6,036 nt of DNA, from NCBI GenBank assembly GCA_021818605.1, contig JAKAUH010001002.1:1-6036 (forward strand), in the 5' to 3' direction. The position numbers and the translations under genes are program-made. The notes under the pieces are model-generated. The model saw only the letters and a list, made by a program, of their open reading frames with translations, was not told the origin of the DNA and made no database searches. Shown in pieces: positions 1 to 5,208 of this stretch. Within the stretch, counting starts at the first letter, position 1, and the number at the start of each line of letters is the position of its first letter. The stretch is from Planctomycetota bacterium (lineage in GTDB: Bacteria; Planctomycetota; Planctomycetia; Isosphaerales; Isosphaeraceae).

Positions 1-1
1 A

Positions 2-235
2 TCCGCAATTTCGAGCGGGCGCCAGGACGAATTCAACGCGGTCCGCGATGAGATTGACCGCTTCATCTACTCGGCGCTGCTCGACGAGAACACCTGCGGG
101 GCGTGCCAGGAAGCGGACGGCAAGGAAGGGACCGAGGAGGACCTGCCGGAGGTGCCCAATCCCGACTGCGCCGGCGGCGACCAGTGCCGGTGCATGTGGG
201 TGGCCGTGTTCAAGGACGAGGGAGGACAGGCATGA
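2..235 (+). CDS. Minor head / phage head morphogenesis protein (Mu gpF / SPP1 gp7-like), C-terminal fragment
   Basis: This is the last 77 codons of a gene that begins upstream of the window, ending at the TGA at 233-235. The readable part has the pattern DENTCGACQEADG followed, about 20 residues later, by PNPDCAGGDQCRC. That is the usual C-terminal signature of SPP1 gp7 / Mu gpF head morphogenesis proteins (T-C-x-x-C...DG...P...C-R-C). These minor head proteins sit near the portal, in a few copies per virion, and assist head assembly or DNA delivery. Five cysteines (fragment residues 32, 35, 56, 62 and 64) could form a metal site, which is inference. The acidic stretch between the two Cys groups (KEGTEEDLPE) is a variable loop. 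The stop overlaps the start of the protease gene as ATGA, which supports an operon. Whether the missing N-terminus is a stand-alone F protein or a fusion to a portal cannot be seen. Confidence 0.7.
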   Translation, partial: SAISSGRQDEFNAVRDEIDRFIYSALLDENTCGACQEADGKEGTEEDLPEVPNPDCAGGDQCRCMWVAVFKDEGGQA

Positions 236-1818
236 GGAAATATTCGGTGCTCGACGGAAAGAAGCTCTACGCCGAGGATTTCGCGTACGTACCCGACCCG
301 GAAAAGCCCTCGACCTGGAAACTGCGCATTGACGACGCAGGGCACGTCCGCGACGCGATGGCGCGGTTCAACGAGACGGAAGGCATCCCGGAGGACAAAA
401 AGGCCGGCGTCCTGCGGAAAGTCATGGCGCAGGCGCGCAAGTTCGGCATTGACGCCTCCGAGTTTGAAAAAGAGCACAAATTGGGCGCCGTCATCCGGGC
501 GTTCTTCCAGCTTGCGGCGGGCCTCGACGAGCGCGACGGCCTGGTGCGCATTCCGATCATCAAGCTCGGGCGCTATGTCTACGGCGGCCGCAAGCTGAAC
601 ATCACGCCGGAGACGGCGGCGCAGATGATCGCGAATTTCGCGGCGCGGCCGGTCGAGGTGCCGCTCAGCTATGAGCACACCATCGAGCACCCCGAGGAGG
701 CTGAGGGCAATCCGATTCCAGCGGCGGGCTGGCTGAAGGAGCTGGACGCCGCGCCGGATGCCGACGGCATCTTGTGGGGCTGGGCGCAGTTCACCGGCGA
801 GACGGTGAAGCTCGTGCAGAACGATCAGTACAAATACATCTCGCCGGCGTTCGCGGTGAACTACGCGAACCACCAGACCGGCAAGGATCAGGGCGCGACG
901 CTGTTAAGCATCGCGCTCACCAACCGCCCGTTTCTCGACATGCCGCCGATCACGATGTCGGTGGTTTTGCCGGCTGCCGATGAAACGGAGATTCAGCCCC
1001 GCGAGGGGAGCGACAAGGAGCAGCAGCCCATGGCGAACATGAAGAAAGTCACGGTCTCCCCGATCACTGACGGGGATAACAAGGGGAACCTCCTCATCCA
1101 GCATGAGGACATCCCCGCCACCAAGGACGGCAAGGACCAGCAGTTCTTCGCCGACTCCGGGGAGGTCAAAAACGCACTGTCCGCCGTCCCGTCGCCGGAC
1201 GACGACGACGACGATGACGACGATGAGGACCCGGGCCAGAACGGCCAGGGCGCGGACGACGGCGACGACGATGACGACGCCGCCGGCGGCGCCGAGGCCA
1301 ACGCCCGCAGACAGGCGCGCCGGATCGCCCTGCTGTCCGGGGTTCCAGGCGCCAAGAAGCTGTCCTCGGCGGTGGTCAAGGCCATCGCGACGAAGGTGGG
1401 AATGGCGGCCGGCAAAGCCACCGTCATCACGCTCTCGTCGGTGCCGAAGGACGAAAAGGGACGCCGGGAATATCACCGGCTGGAGGTCCCCACTGGCGCA
1501 GTGGTCGAGGGCAGCGTGTTCCGGGCCTTCGTCGCCGATTACGAGCTGGACGCCGCGGTGCGGGCGGGTAAGATTCTGCCGGCGCAGCGGGCCAAGTTCG
1601 AGCGCATCGCGCACAGGGACATCGAACTCTTCCGGGCGATGGTGGAAGCGATGCCCAAGGCGGTCAGCTTCGACGTGAACGGCTCCGGCCATCTCGGCTC
1701 GGGCGAACCGGTACAGCTGTCGGCCGAGGAGCTGGCGGTCGCCAGGCAGCTCGGCAACGATCCCGCCAAGGTGCTTGAGGCCAAGAAGGCCGCGCTGGCG
1801 CGGCCGGAGGGCGAGTAG
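232..1818 (+). CDS. Mu gpI-like phage head maturation protease with C-terminal scaffold region
   Basis: The product is 528 aa. I chose the ATG at 232 because GGAGGA lies 5 nt upstream (221-226) and the start overlaps the preceding stop. The frame is open further upstream, to a GTG at 103, but that part would lie inside the upstream gene. Residues ~8-80 form a small domain (AYVPDPEK...WKLRIDDAGHVRDAMARFN...RKVMAQARKFGI) that I recognise as a recurrent phage accessory module of unknown role. Residues ~88-240 match Mu-like I proteases: LSYEHT (144-150), PIPAAGWLKEL (161-171), YKYISPAF (200-207) and LLSIALTNRPFLD (224-236). By analogy with other prohead proteases, H149 and S204 are the likely catalytic pair; this is inference. 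Residues 323-349 hold two poly-Asp tracts. The C-terminus has AAVRAGKILPAQR (441-453) and LSAEELAVARQLG (496-508), typical of this family. The protease should act inside the prohead, cleaving scaffold before DNA packaging. The C-terminal half doubles as a probable scaffold. Confidence 0.85.
   Translation: MRKYSVLDGKKLYAEDFAYVPDPEKPSTWKLRIDDAGHVRDAMARFNETEGIPEDKKAGVLRKVMAQARKFGIDASEFEKEHKLGAVIRAFFQLAAGLDERDGLVRIPIIKLGRYVYGGRKLNITPETAAQMIANFAARPVEVPLSYEHTIEHPEEAEGNPIPAAGWLKELDAAPDADGILWGWAQFTGETVKLVQNDQYKYISPAFAVNYANHQTGKDQGATLLSIALTNRPFLDMPPITMSVVLPAADETEIQPREGSDKEQQPMANMKKVTVSPITDGDNKGNLLIQHEDIPATKDGKDQQFFADSGEVKNALSAVPSPDDDDDDDDDEDPGQNGQGADDGDDDDDAAGGAEANARRQARRIALLSGVPGAKKLSSAVVKAIATKVGMAAGKATVITLSSVPKDEKGRREYHRLEVPTGAVVEGSVFRAFVADYELDAAVRAGKILPAQRAKFERIAHRDIELFRAMVEAMPKAVSFDVNGSGHLGSGEPVQLSAEELAVARQLGNDPAKVLEAKKAALARPEGE
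1015..1020 (+). promoter_or_regulatory. Internal ribosome binding site for the scaffold start
   Basis: AAGGAG lies inside the protease coding sequence, 9 nt before the in-frame ATG at 1030. This is the spacing expected of a working Shine-Dalgarno site. It decides the proposed scaffold start. Confidence 0.55.
1030..1818 (+). CDS. Probable internal in-frame scaffold protein (Mu gpZ-like), 262 aa
   Basis: In phage Mu the head scaffold gpZ is made from an internal start in the same frame as the 3' part of protease gene I. An equivalent start is visible here: the ATG at 1030 (residue 267 of the protease) has AAGGAG at 1015-1020, spaced 9 nt. It falls just after the end of the recognisable protease domain. 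The product would begin MANMKKVTVS. It would contain two acidic tracts, an Ala/Lys/Arg-rich middle (residues ~90-150 of the short product) and a helical C-terminus with AAVRAGKILPAQR and LSAEELAVARQLG. Charged, low-complexity and helical composition suits a scaffold that binds capsid subunits transiently. A second ATG four codons in (1039) is possible but is placed less well from the Shine-Dalgarno. The assignment rests on the Mu precedent plus the ribosome site; expression is not shown. Confidence 0.55.
   Translation: MANMKKVTVSPITDGDNKGNLLIQHEDIPATKDGKDQQFFADSGEVKNALSAVPSPDDDDDDDDDEDPGQNGQGADDGDDDDDAAGGAEANARRQARRIALLSGVPGAKKLSSAVVKAIATKVGMAAGKATVITLSSVPKDEKGRREYHRLEVPTGAVVEGSVFRAFVADYELDAAVRAGKILPAQRAKFERIAHRDIELFRAMVEAMPKAVSFDVNGSGHLGSGEPVQLSAEELAVARQLGNDPAKVLEAKKAALARPEGE
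1198..1278 (+). repeat. Poly-aspartate codon repeat, two GAC/GAT tracts
   Basis: The first tract (1198-1230) encodes nine Asp, then Glu-Asp. The second (1255-1278) encodes DDGDDDDD. They are separated by PGQNGQGA. Codons are mostly GAC with some GAT, so this is a trinucleotide-like repeat kept in frame within the protease/scaffold gene. It probably encodes a flexible acidic linker between the protease and the scaffold core. Such tracts can vary in length by slippage, which would keep the frame when whole codons change. Confidence 0.8.
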
Positions 1819-1863
1819 CAGCGGGGCCGCTCGCAAGTAAATCCAAGGAAGGACACAAACAAC

Positions 1864-2403
1864 ATGCACCCTCTGATCAGTCTCACGTTCCTACTCCTGC
1901 TGCTCGCGCTGCACCACGCGGCCGTGTGGCTCTCCTTCTTCCACCTCTTCCCGCTGGCGCTGGGCACCGTATTTCTGTCCGGCGCCTTCGATACCCGGCG
2001 CCAGGATGGCGAGGTGATCGCCGCGCCCGTCACCGCGGCGAAGACCGTCTACCAGGGCGCTCTCGTCGTCTGGGACGGCGCCGGCAATGTCCTGCCACTG
2101 GTGGGCAATGCGGCGACGCAGCCGGCCAGCTTCGCCGGCGTGGCGCGAACCGGCGCACTCGGGGGCGGCGATCCGACGCAGGCCGATCCCCTCGCGGCCG
2201 CCGGCCAAGTGCTGGTCGAGCGGCGCGGGATCTTCTACTACAACACCGGCGACGCGACTCCCGAACTGGGGCAGGTGGTTTACGGCATCACCGACAATTA
2301 CGTATCGGCGACGGCCGGAGCCACCAGCATCAAGGTCGGGACCATCGTCGAAATCCCCGGCGATGGCACGGTCGGCGTCCAGATCACCGGCGCCGTGGTC
2401 TAG
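1864..2403 (+). CDS. Capsid cement/decoration-like protein with hydrophobic N-terminal segment
   Basis: The product is 179 aa and sits between the protease and the major capsid gene, where many Mu-like prophages carry a small head decoration or structural cement protein. Residues ~41-179 fit that type: FDTRRQDGEV (42-51) resembles the usual start of these proteins. It is followed by short beta-prone segments rich in Gly, Ala, Val and Thr (VYQGALVVWD, GQVLVERRGIFYYN, LGQVVYGITDNYV, KVGTIVEIPGDGTVGVQI). Such proteins bind the outside of the capsid lattice and stabilise it. The odd part is residues 1-40, which start MHPLISLTFLLLLLALHHAA and continue hydrophobic to about residue 38, like a membrane anchor or signal sequence. 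The ATG at 1864 has AAGGAAGGA at 1845-1853, about 10 nt upstream, and no later ATG precedes the conserved domain. The only in-frame GTG there (1924) lacks a ribosome site. The extension therefore appears to be translated. The decoration role is by analogy. Confidence 0.6.
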   Translation: MHPLISLTFLLLLLALHHAAVWLSFFHLFPLALGTVFLSGAFDTRRQDGEVIAAPVTAAKTVYQGALVVWDGAGNVLPLVGNAATQPASFAGVARTGALGGGDPTQADPLAAAGQVLVERRGIFYYNTGDATPELGQVVYGITDNYVSATAGATSIKVGTIVEIPGDGTVGVQITGAVV

Positions 2404-2410
2404 CCTCAAC

Positions 2411-2445
2411 CGGATCCGGCGCCGCGCGGCGCGGCGCCGGGTCCG
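2411..2445 (+). other. Strong GC-rich hairpin between decoration and major capsid genes
   Basis: Bases 2411-2425 pair with 2431-2445 as a 15-bp stem with one G-U wobble (T2415 with G2441) and a 5-nt loop (2426-2430). It begins 8 nt after the decoration stop and ends 29 nt before the capsid ribosome site. No T-run follows, so it does not look like a classic intrinsic terminator. It may partly attenuate readthrough or protect the 5' end of a processed capsid mRNA. Its function is inference. Confidence 0.6.
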
Positions 2446-2474
2446 AGATGAGATGCGCCGCGAAATCCACCGTT

Positions 2475-2480
2475 AAGGAG
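2475..2480 (+). promoter_or_regulatory. Ribosome binding site deciding the GTG start of the capsid gene
   Basis: AAGGAG stands 10 nt before the GTG at 2491. There is no ATG near the start of the conserved capsid sequence, so this site decides the start codon. Confidence 0.75.
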
Positions 2481-2490
2481 ATCAGATCCC

Positions 2491-3429
2491 GTGGCCGTTA
2501 TCACCCAACAGTTTCTCGCGGCGGTGTTCACCAACTTCGTGGCGACGTTCCAGTCCGTCTTCCTCCAGTCGGAGGTGGGCGTGCCGGACTTTTGCGAAGA
2601 GGTGACCAGCACGACCGAAATGGAGTCCTACAACTGGCTCGGCTCGGGGCCGCGCATGCGTCAGTGGACCGACGAGCGGCAGCCGAACGGAGCCACCAGC
2701 AACAACTTCGCCATCCGCAACCTCGACTGGGAAGCATCGGTCGAGATTGACCGCAACACCTTCGAGGACGACAAGCTGCATCTGGTCAAGCCGCTGATCG
2801 CGGGGCTGGCCCACGAGGCGGCGCGCCATCCCCGGCAGTTGGCGTTCTCGCTCCTCGTCGGCGGCTTCACGGCGAAGGCGTGGGATGGCATCAACTACTT
2901 TGCCGACCATTCGAACGGCGGCAAGGTGTGGCTCAACAACAACCTGGCCGCGGTGGCGCTGAACGACGCCAACTACGGCACCGCGATCCAGACGCTGCGC
3001 GCGGCCCTCGACGACAAGGGGCGGCCGCTCGATCCGGACCTCTCCAGCAAGAAGACCCTGCTGGTGGTCGGGCCGAAAAACGAGGAGACCGCGCGGACGC
3101 TGCTCAACAGCGAGTTCATCGCCTCGCCGGGCCCGATGGCCGGCGGCACGGTGGCCGGCACGCTGGCGGCCAACGTCTGGCGCAACTCGGCGAGCCTACT
3201 CGTCAGCGCCTACATCACGGACCACTCCTGGTTCGTGGTGCACACCGGCAATCCGGGGGCGCGGCCGTTCATCTTCCAGTGGCGGAAGAAGCCGCAGATG
3301 ACGCAGCTGACCAATCCCAACACGTCCGAAGCCGTCTGGCGCCGGAAGAAGTTCTTCTATGGCGCCGACAGCCGGTACAACGTCGGGTACGGCAACTTCG
3401 CGTTCGCGGTCGGTTCGACGCTCGCCTAG
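2491..3429 (+). CDS. Major capsid protein, Mu gpT-like
   Basis: The product is 312 aa, about the usual length of Mu gpT-type major head subunits. It starts at a GTG with AAGGAG 10 nt upstream. Features typical of the family: an N-terminal helical stretch (FLAAVFTNFVATFQSVFLQ, 8-26); the block TTEMESYNWLGSGPRMRQW (41-59), matching the Mu-type pattern of a short S/T-rich strand, a WLG turn and a charged segment ending in W; DGINYFADH (132-140), matching the usual YF-x-x-H region; VWRNSASLLVSAYI (229-242); RPFIFQWRKKP (258-268); and the C-terminal FFYGADSRYNVGYGNFAFAV (288-307). It forms the icosahedral head shell with an HK97-like fold. The strong ribosome site and flanking hairpins suit a highly expressed gene. 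The neighbouring protease/scaffold and decoration genes are its assembly partners. No N-terminal scaffolding domain is present, in line with a separate scaffold. Confidence 0.88.
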   Translation: MAVITQQFLAAVFTNFVATFQSVFLQSEVGVPDFCEEVTSTTEMESYNWLGSGPRMRQWTDERQPNGATSNNFAIRNLDWEASVEIDRNTFEDDKLHLVKPLIAGLAHEAARHPRQLAFSLLVGGFTAKAWDGINYFADHSNGGKVWLNNNLAAVALNDANYGTAIQTLRAALDDKGRPLDPDLSSKKTLLVVGPKNEETARTLLNSEFIASPGPMAGGTVAGTLAANVWRNSASLLVSAYITDHSWFVVHTGNPGARPFIFQWRKKPQMTQLTNPNTSEAVWRRKKFFYGADSRYNVGYGNFAFAVGSTLA

Positions 3430-3439
3430 TCCCATGTCC

Positions 3440-3461
3440 GGGGCTGGCTTCGGCCAGCCCC
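3440..3461 (+). terminator. Hairpin with UUCG tetraloop after the capsid gene
   Basis: GGGGCTGGC (3440-3448) pairs perfectly with GCCAGCCCC (3453-3461) around a TTCG loop closed by C-G, an unusually stable tetraloop. It starts 10 nt after the capsid stop. The following bases (TAACCAG) are not T-rich, so as an intrinsic terminator it would be weak. It may instead protect the 3' end of capsid mRNA while allowing readthrough into the neck genes. Confidence 0.5.
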
Positions 3462-3470
3462 TAACCAGAA

Positions 3471-3547
3471 GCCACCGGCGCGCCGCCTAAGGCGCTTCGG
3501 CGTCGAGATCGGAACTCACCCGCCCGGCGCGGCTTGTCGCCGGTGGC
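3471..3547 (+). repeat. Long-range inverted repeat in the leader of the connector gene
   Basis: GCCACCGGCG (3471-3480) is the exact reverse complement of CGCCGGTGGC (3538-3547), leaving a 57-nt loop. The right arm ends 13 nt before the ATG at 3561. The arm overlaps the in-frame GTG at 3543, and the in-frame TTG at 3534 falls in the loop. In RNA the pairing could limit ribosome access. In this GC-rich leader it may also be chance. Confidence 0.35.
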
Positions 3548-3560
3548 GAGCCCAAAGCAG

Positions 3561-4301
3561 ATGGCGCAATTCACAACAGTGGACGAGGTCGCGGCGCGGT
3601 TTCCGAGTTTCCGCCGCTCCGGACCCTTCCAAATCCTCTCCGGCGCGGCCCGGGCCGCAAACGTCGCGACGCTCACCACCGCCGCCCCGCACAGCTATGC
3701 CGCGGGATGGTCGGTGGTGATCGCCGGCGTCGCCCCGGTGGGCGCCACGAATTTCGACGGCACCTTCGTCATCCTAAGCGTGCCGACCGCAACGACCTTC
3801 ACGGTCCAGCAGATTCAGGCCGATGACACCGGCGCCGGGGGCACCGCGAGCGGCGCGCCGGCGAACGCGATATCGGACGGCCAGATTCAGAACTGGGTTA
3901 ACGAGAAGGCGGACCTGCTGGAGGCCGTCGCACTGTCGCGCGGGTACTCGGTCGTCGGCCTCACCTCCGACGCCTCGACGATCCTCGCCAACCTCAACAA
4001 GCTCATGGCGCAGGTGATGCTAGGCGAGGCCATCTGGGCCGGGATGGGCCAGACCGGCGACTGGAAGCTGCTCGACGGCATCCGCGAGGAGCTGTACGGC
4101 AAGGACGGCCGGTCGGGCCTGATGGGGGCGTTCCGCTCAGGCGACTTTGACAAGAACTTCCTGGGCGGAGCGGCGAAGACGCAGGATCCTGGGCCCCAGC
4201 TCGGGGGCTATGTGCCGGGAGCGGTCTTCGAGCCGGACAACGCCTACAGCGTGACGCCGCCCATCACGCGGACGATCTTCACCAAGGACAAGCTGCTATG
4301 A
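3561..4301 (+). CDS. Neck/head-tail connector-like protein (Mu gp36 position) with inserted beta-rich domain
   Basis: The product is 246 aa from the ATG at 3561. The frame is also open to a TTG at 3534 and a GTG at 3543, but MAQFTTVDEVAARFPSF is the natural beginning for this type (short strand, then D-E-V-A-x-R-F-P). No start has a good Shine-Dalgarno; the best is a poor GGCGAG about 10 nt before 3561. The N-terminal ~20 residues and the helical part from ISDGQIQNWVNEKADLLEAV (104-123) look like one small helical connector, as in gp36/DUF1320 or gp6-type proteins that sit between portal and tail. Between them, residues ~25-100 form a separate beta-rich module (ANVATLTTAAPHSYAAGWSV, TNFDGTFVILSVPTATTFTV) of a sort common as an insert in phage structural proteins. 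The C-terminal ~80 residues, rich in Gly, Pro and Asp, are unassigned. The stop overlaps the next start (ATGA). The connector role is inferred from position and helical pattern. Confidence 0.6.
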   Translation: MAQFTTVDEVAARFPSFRRSGPFQILSGAARAANVATLTTAAPHSYAAGWSVVIAGVAPVGATNFDGTFVILSVPTATTFTVQQIQADDTGAGGTASGAPANAISDGQIQNWVNEKADLLEAVALSRGYSVVGLTSDASTILANLNKLMAQVMLGEAIWAGMGQTGDWKLLDGIREELYGKDGRSGLMGAFRSGDFDKNFLGGAAKTQDPGPQLGGYVPGAVFEPDNAYSVTPPITRTIFTKDKLL

Positions 4302-4645
4302 GCGACCCCCTCATCGTTGACGCCGAGTGGTGGACCGTCGAGCACGCTTTCACCAAGCGGCCGCTGGCGAATCGCCGCGGCTGGCCGTGCCTGTTCTCGG
4401 CGCGCGCCTACGCCGACGAAGCGGCGCAGAGAGCGAAGCTGCCGATGGCGCGGGTCGTTCGCCACGGCGGCAAAGCCGACGTGATCCGGTTTCTCGAAGC
4501 CGCCGGCCGCGCCGGCGCGAGCGGCGTCGTGATAGACCCTGGGCAAAAGGGCGCGCGGTGGTTCTCGCTCGACGCCGATAACTGGGACTGGGAGGCGGTG
4601 CGCCGCGCGCGGGAACTCCACACCCGAATGGAGGCGGGCGCGTAA
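4298..4645 (+). CDS. Small phage protein of unknown function, 115 aa
   Basis: I do not recognise this protein. The ATG at 4298 overlaps the previous stop and has AAGGA at 4284-4288, 9 nt upstream. The product is Trp-rich for its size (EWWTVEHAF at 10-18, and a WFSLDADNWDWEAV segment near residue 87). It has a central alternation of helix and strand (ADVIRFLEAAGRAGASGVVI, 60-79) and ends in a charged helix. There is no signal peptide, membrane segment or Cys motif. The overlapping start and stop on both sides, together with the structural neighbours, suggest a minor neck protein or assembly factor made stoichiometrically with them. An assembly chaperone or a non-virion moron-type protein is also possible. 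The gene itself is well supported; its function is not. Confidence 0.75.
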   Translation: MSDPLIVDAEWWTVEHAFTKRPLANRRGWPCLFSARAYADEAAQRAKLPMARVVRHGGKADVIRFLEAAGRAGASGVVIDPGQKGARWFSLDADNWDWEAVRRARELHTRMEAGA

Positions 4646-5208
4646 TGTTCCGCTTCCGCATGGTCGTGGCGGGCGAAGTCGAGATGGACCGGGGCTTGGC
4701 CCGGTTCACCGATGGGATCGCGGACTGGCGCCCGATCTGGCCGGTGTTCGGCGATAACTTCTACGCGCACCTTCGCCAGACCTTCGCCACCGAGGGCGAT
4801 GCGGGTCCGGGGAGATGGGCGCCGCTCAGCGAGAAATACGCCGAGTGGAAGGCGCGGCGCTTCCCGGGAAGGCCGATCCTCGAACGCACCGGGCGTCTGG
4901 TCGCGTCGCTCACGGGCCCCAAGGCGCCGGGCTCGATATTCAAAGCCACGCCGCAGTCGCTGACGGTCGGCAGCGAAATTCCCTACGGAATCTACCACCA
5001 GACGGGCACCGACCGCATGCCGCAGCGCAAGGAGATCGCGCTCCCCGAGGCGGCCAAGCGCGAGATGATGCGCATCGCGCAAATGTATCTGATCCAGATC
5101 GCCAGCTCCGCCGGCTTCCGCCGCGGCCTGACGCCCACCGAGGTCGGCCAGCTCCACGCCGCCAAGGCCAAATATCCGCACTGGCCGCTGCCCTGGGAGA
5201 AGAACTGA
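4645..5208 (+). CDS. Virion morphogenesis / tail completion protein, Mu gpG-like
   Basis: The product is 187 aa. The start overlaps the previous stop (TAATG), with GGAGG at 4630-4634, 10 nt upstream. The central region carries the pattern of the Mu gpG / phage virion morphogenesis family: GPGRWAPLSEKYAEWKARRF (55-74), PILERTGRLVASLT (77-90), LTVGSEIPYGIYHQTGTDRM (106-125) and PQRKEIALP (126-134). These proteins act late in assembly at the head-tail interface, in tail completion or head stabilisation, so that tails attach properly. The C-terminal ~50 residues (helical MMRIAQMYLIQIASSAGF, then Pro/Trp-rich YPHWPLPWEKN) extend past the usual core. In Mu, G lies between F and I, upstream of the capsid gene; here it lies downstream. 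The family call is fairly secure from the motif run. Confidence 0.8.
   Translation: MFRFRMVVAGEVEMDRGLARFTDGIADWRPIWPVFGDNFYAHLRQTFATEGDAGPGRWAPLSEKYAEWKARRFPGRPILERTGRLVASLTGPKAPGSIFKATPQSLTVGSEIPYGIYHQTGTDRMPQRKEIALPEAAKREMMRIAQMYLIQIASSAGFRRGLTPTEVGQLHAAKAKYPHWPLPWEKN

Noticed and set aside
103..231. Upstream GTG start for the protease
   Set aside because: It would place 43 Gly/Arg-rich residues inside the minor head gene and lacks the strong GGAGGA site found before the ATG at 232.
67..873. Minus-strand open frame of 268 codons
   Set aside because: It covers the end of the minor head gene and the protease N-terminus, both recognisable on the plus strand, and shows no motif of its own.
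1198..1278. Repeat array as a possible CRISPR or tandem regulatory repeat
   Set aside because: The repeats are consecutive Asp codons in frame, with no spacers or conserved repeat unit.
1819..1840. Small inverted repeat AGCG/CGCT after the protease stop
   Set aside because: It is a stem of only about 4 bp with no T-run, expected by chance in GC-rich sequence.
904..1869. Long minus-strand open frame of 321 codons opposite the protease gene
   Set aside because: It is antisense to a well-supported Mu-like protease. Its Val-rich run is just the complement of the Asp codons, and GC-rich DNA commonly leaves the opposite strand open.
3534..3560. TTG or GTG start for the connector gene
   Set aside because: Neither has a ribosome site, and the nine extra residues do not look like part of the protein. 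The ATG at 3561 opens directly on the expected N-terminus.
4408..5181. Minus-strand open frame of 257 codons opposite the unknown and gpG-like genes
   Set aside because: The plus strand has overlapping, ribosome-site-equipped genes with a recognisable gpG pattern; the antisense product is Arg/Ala-rich without motifs.
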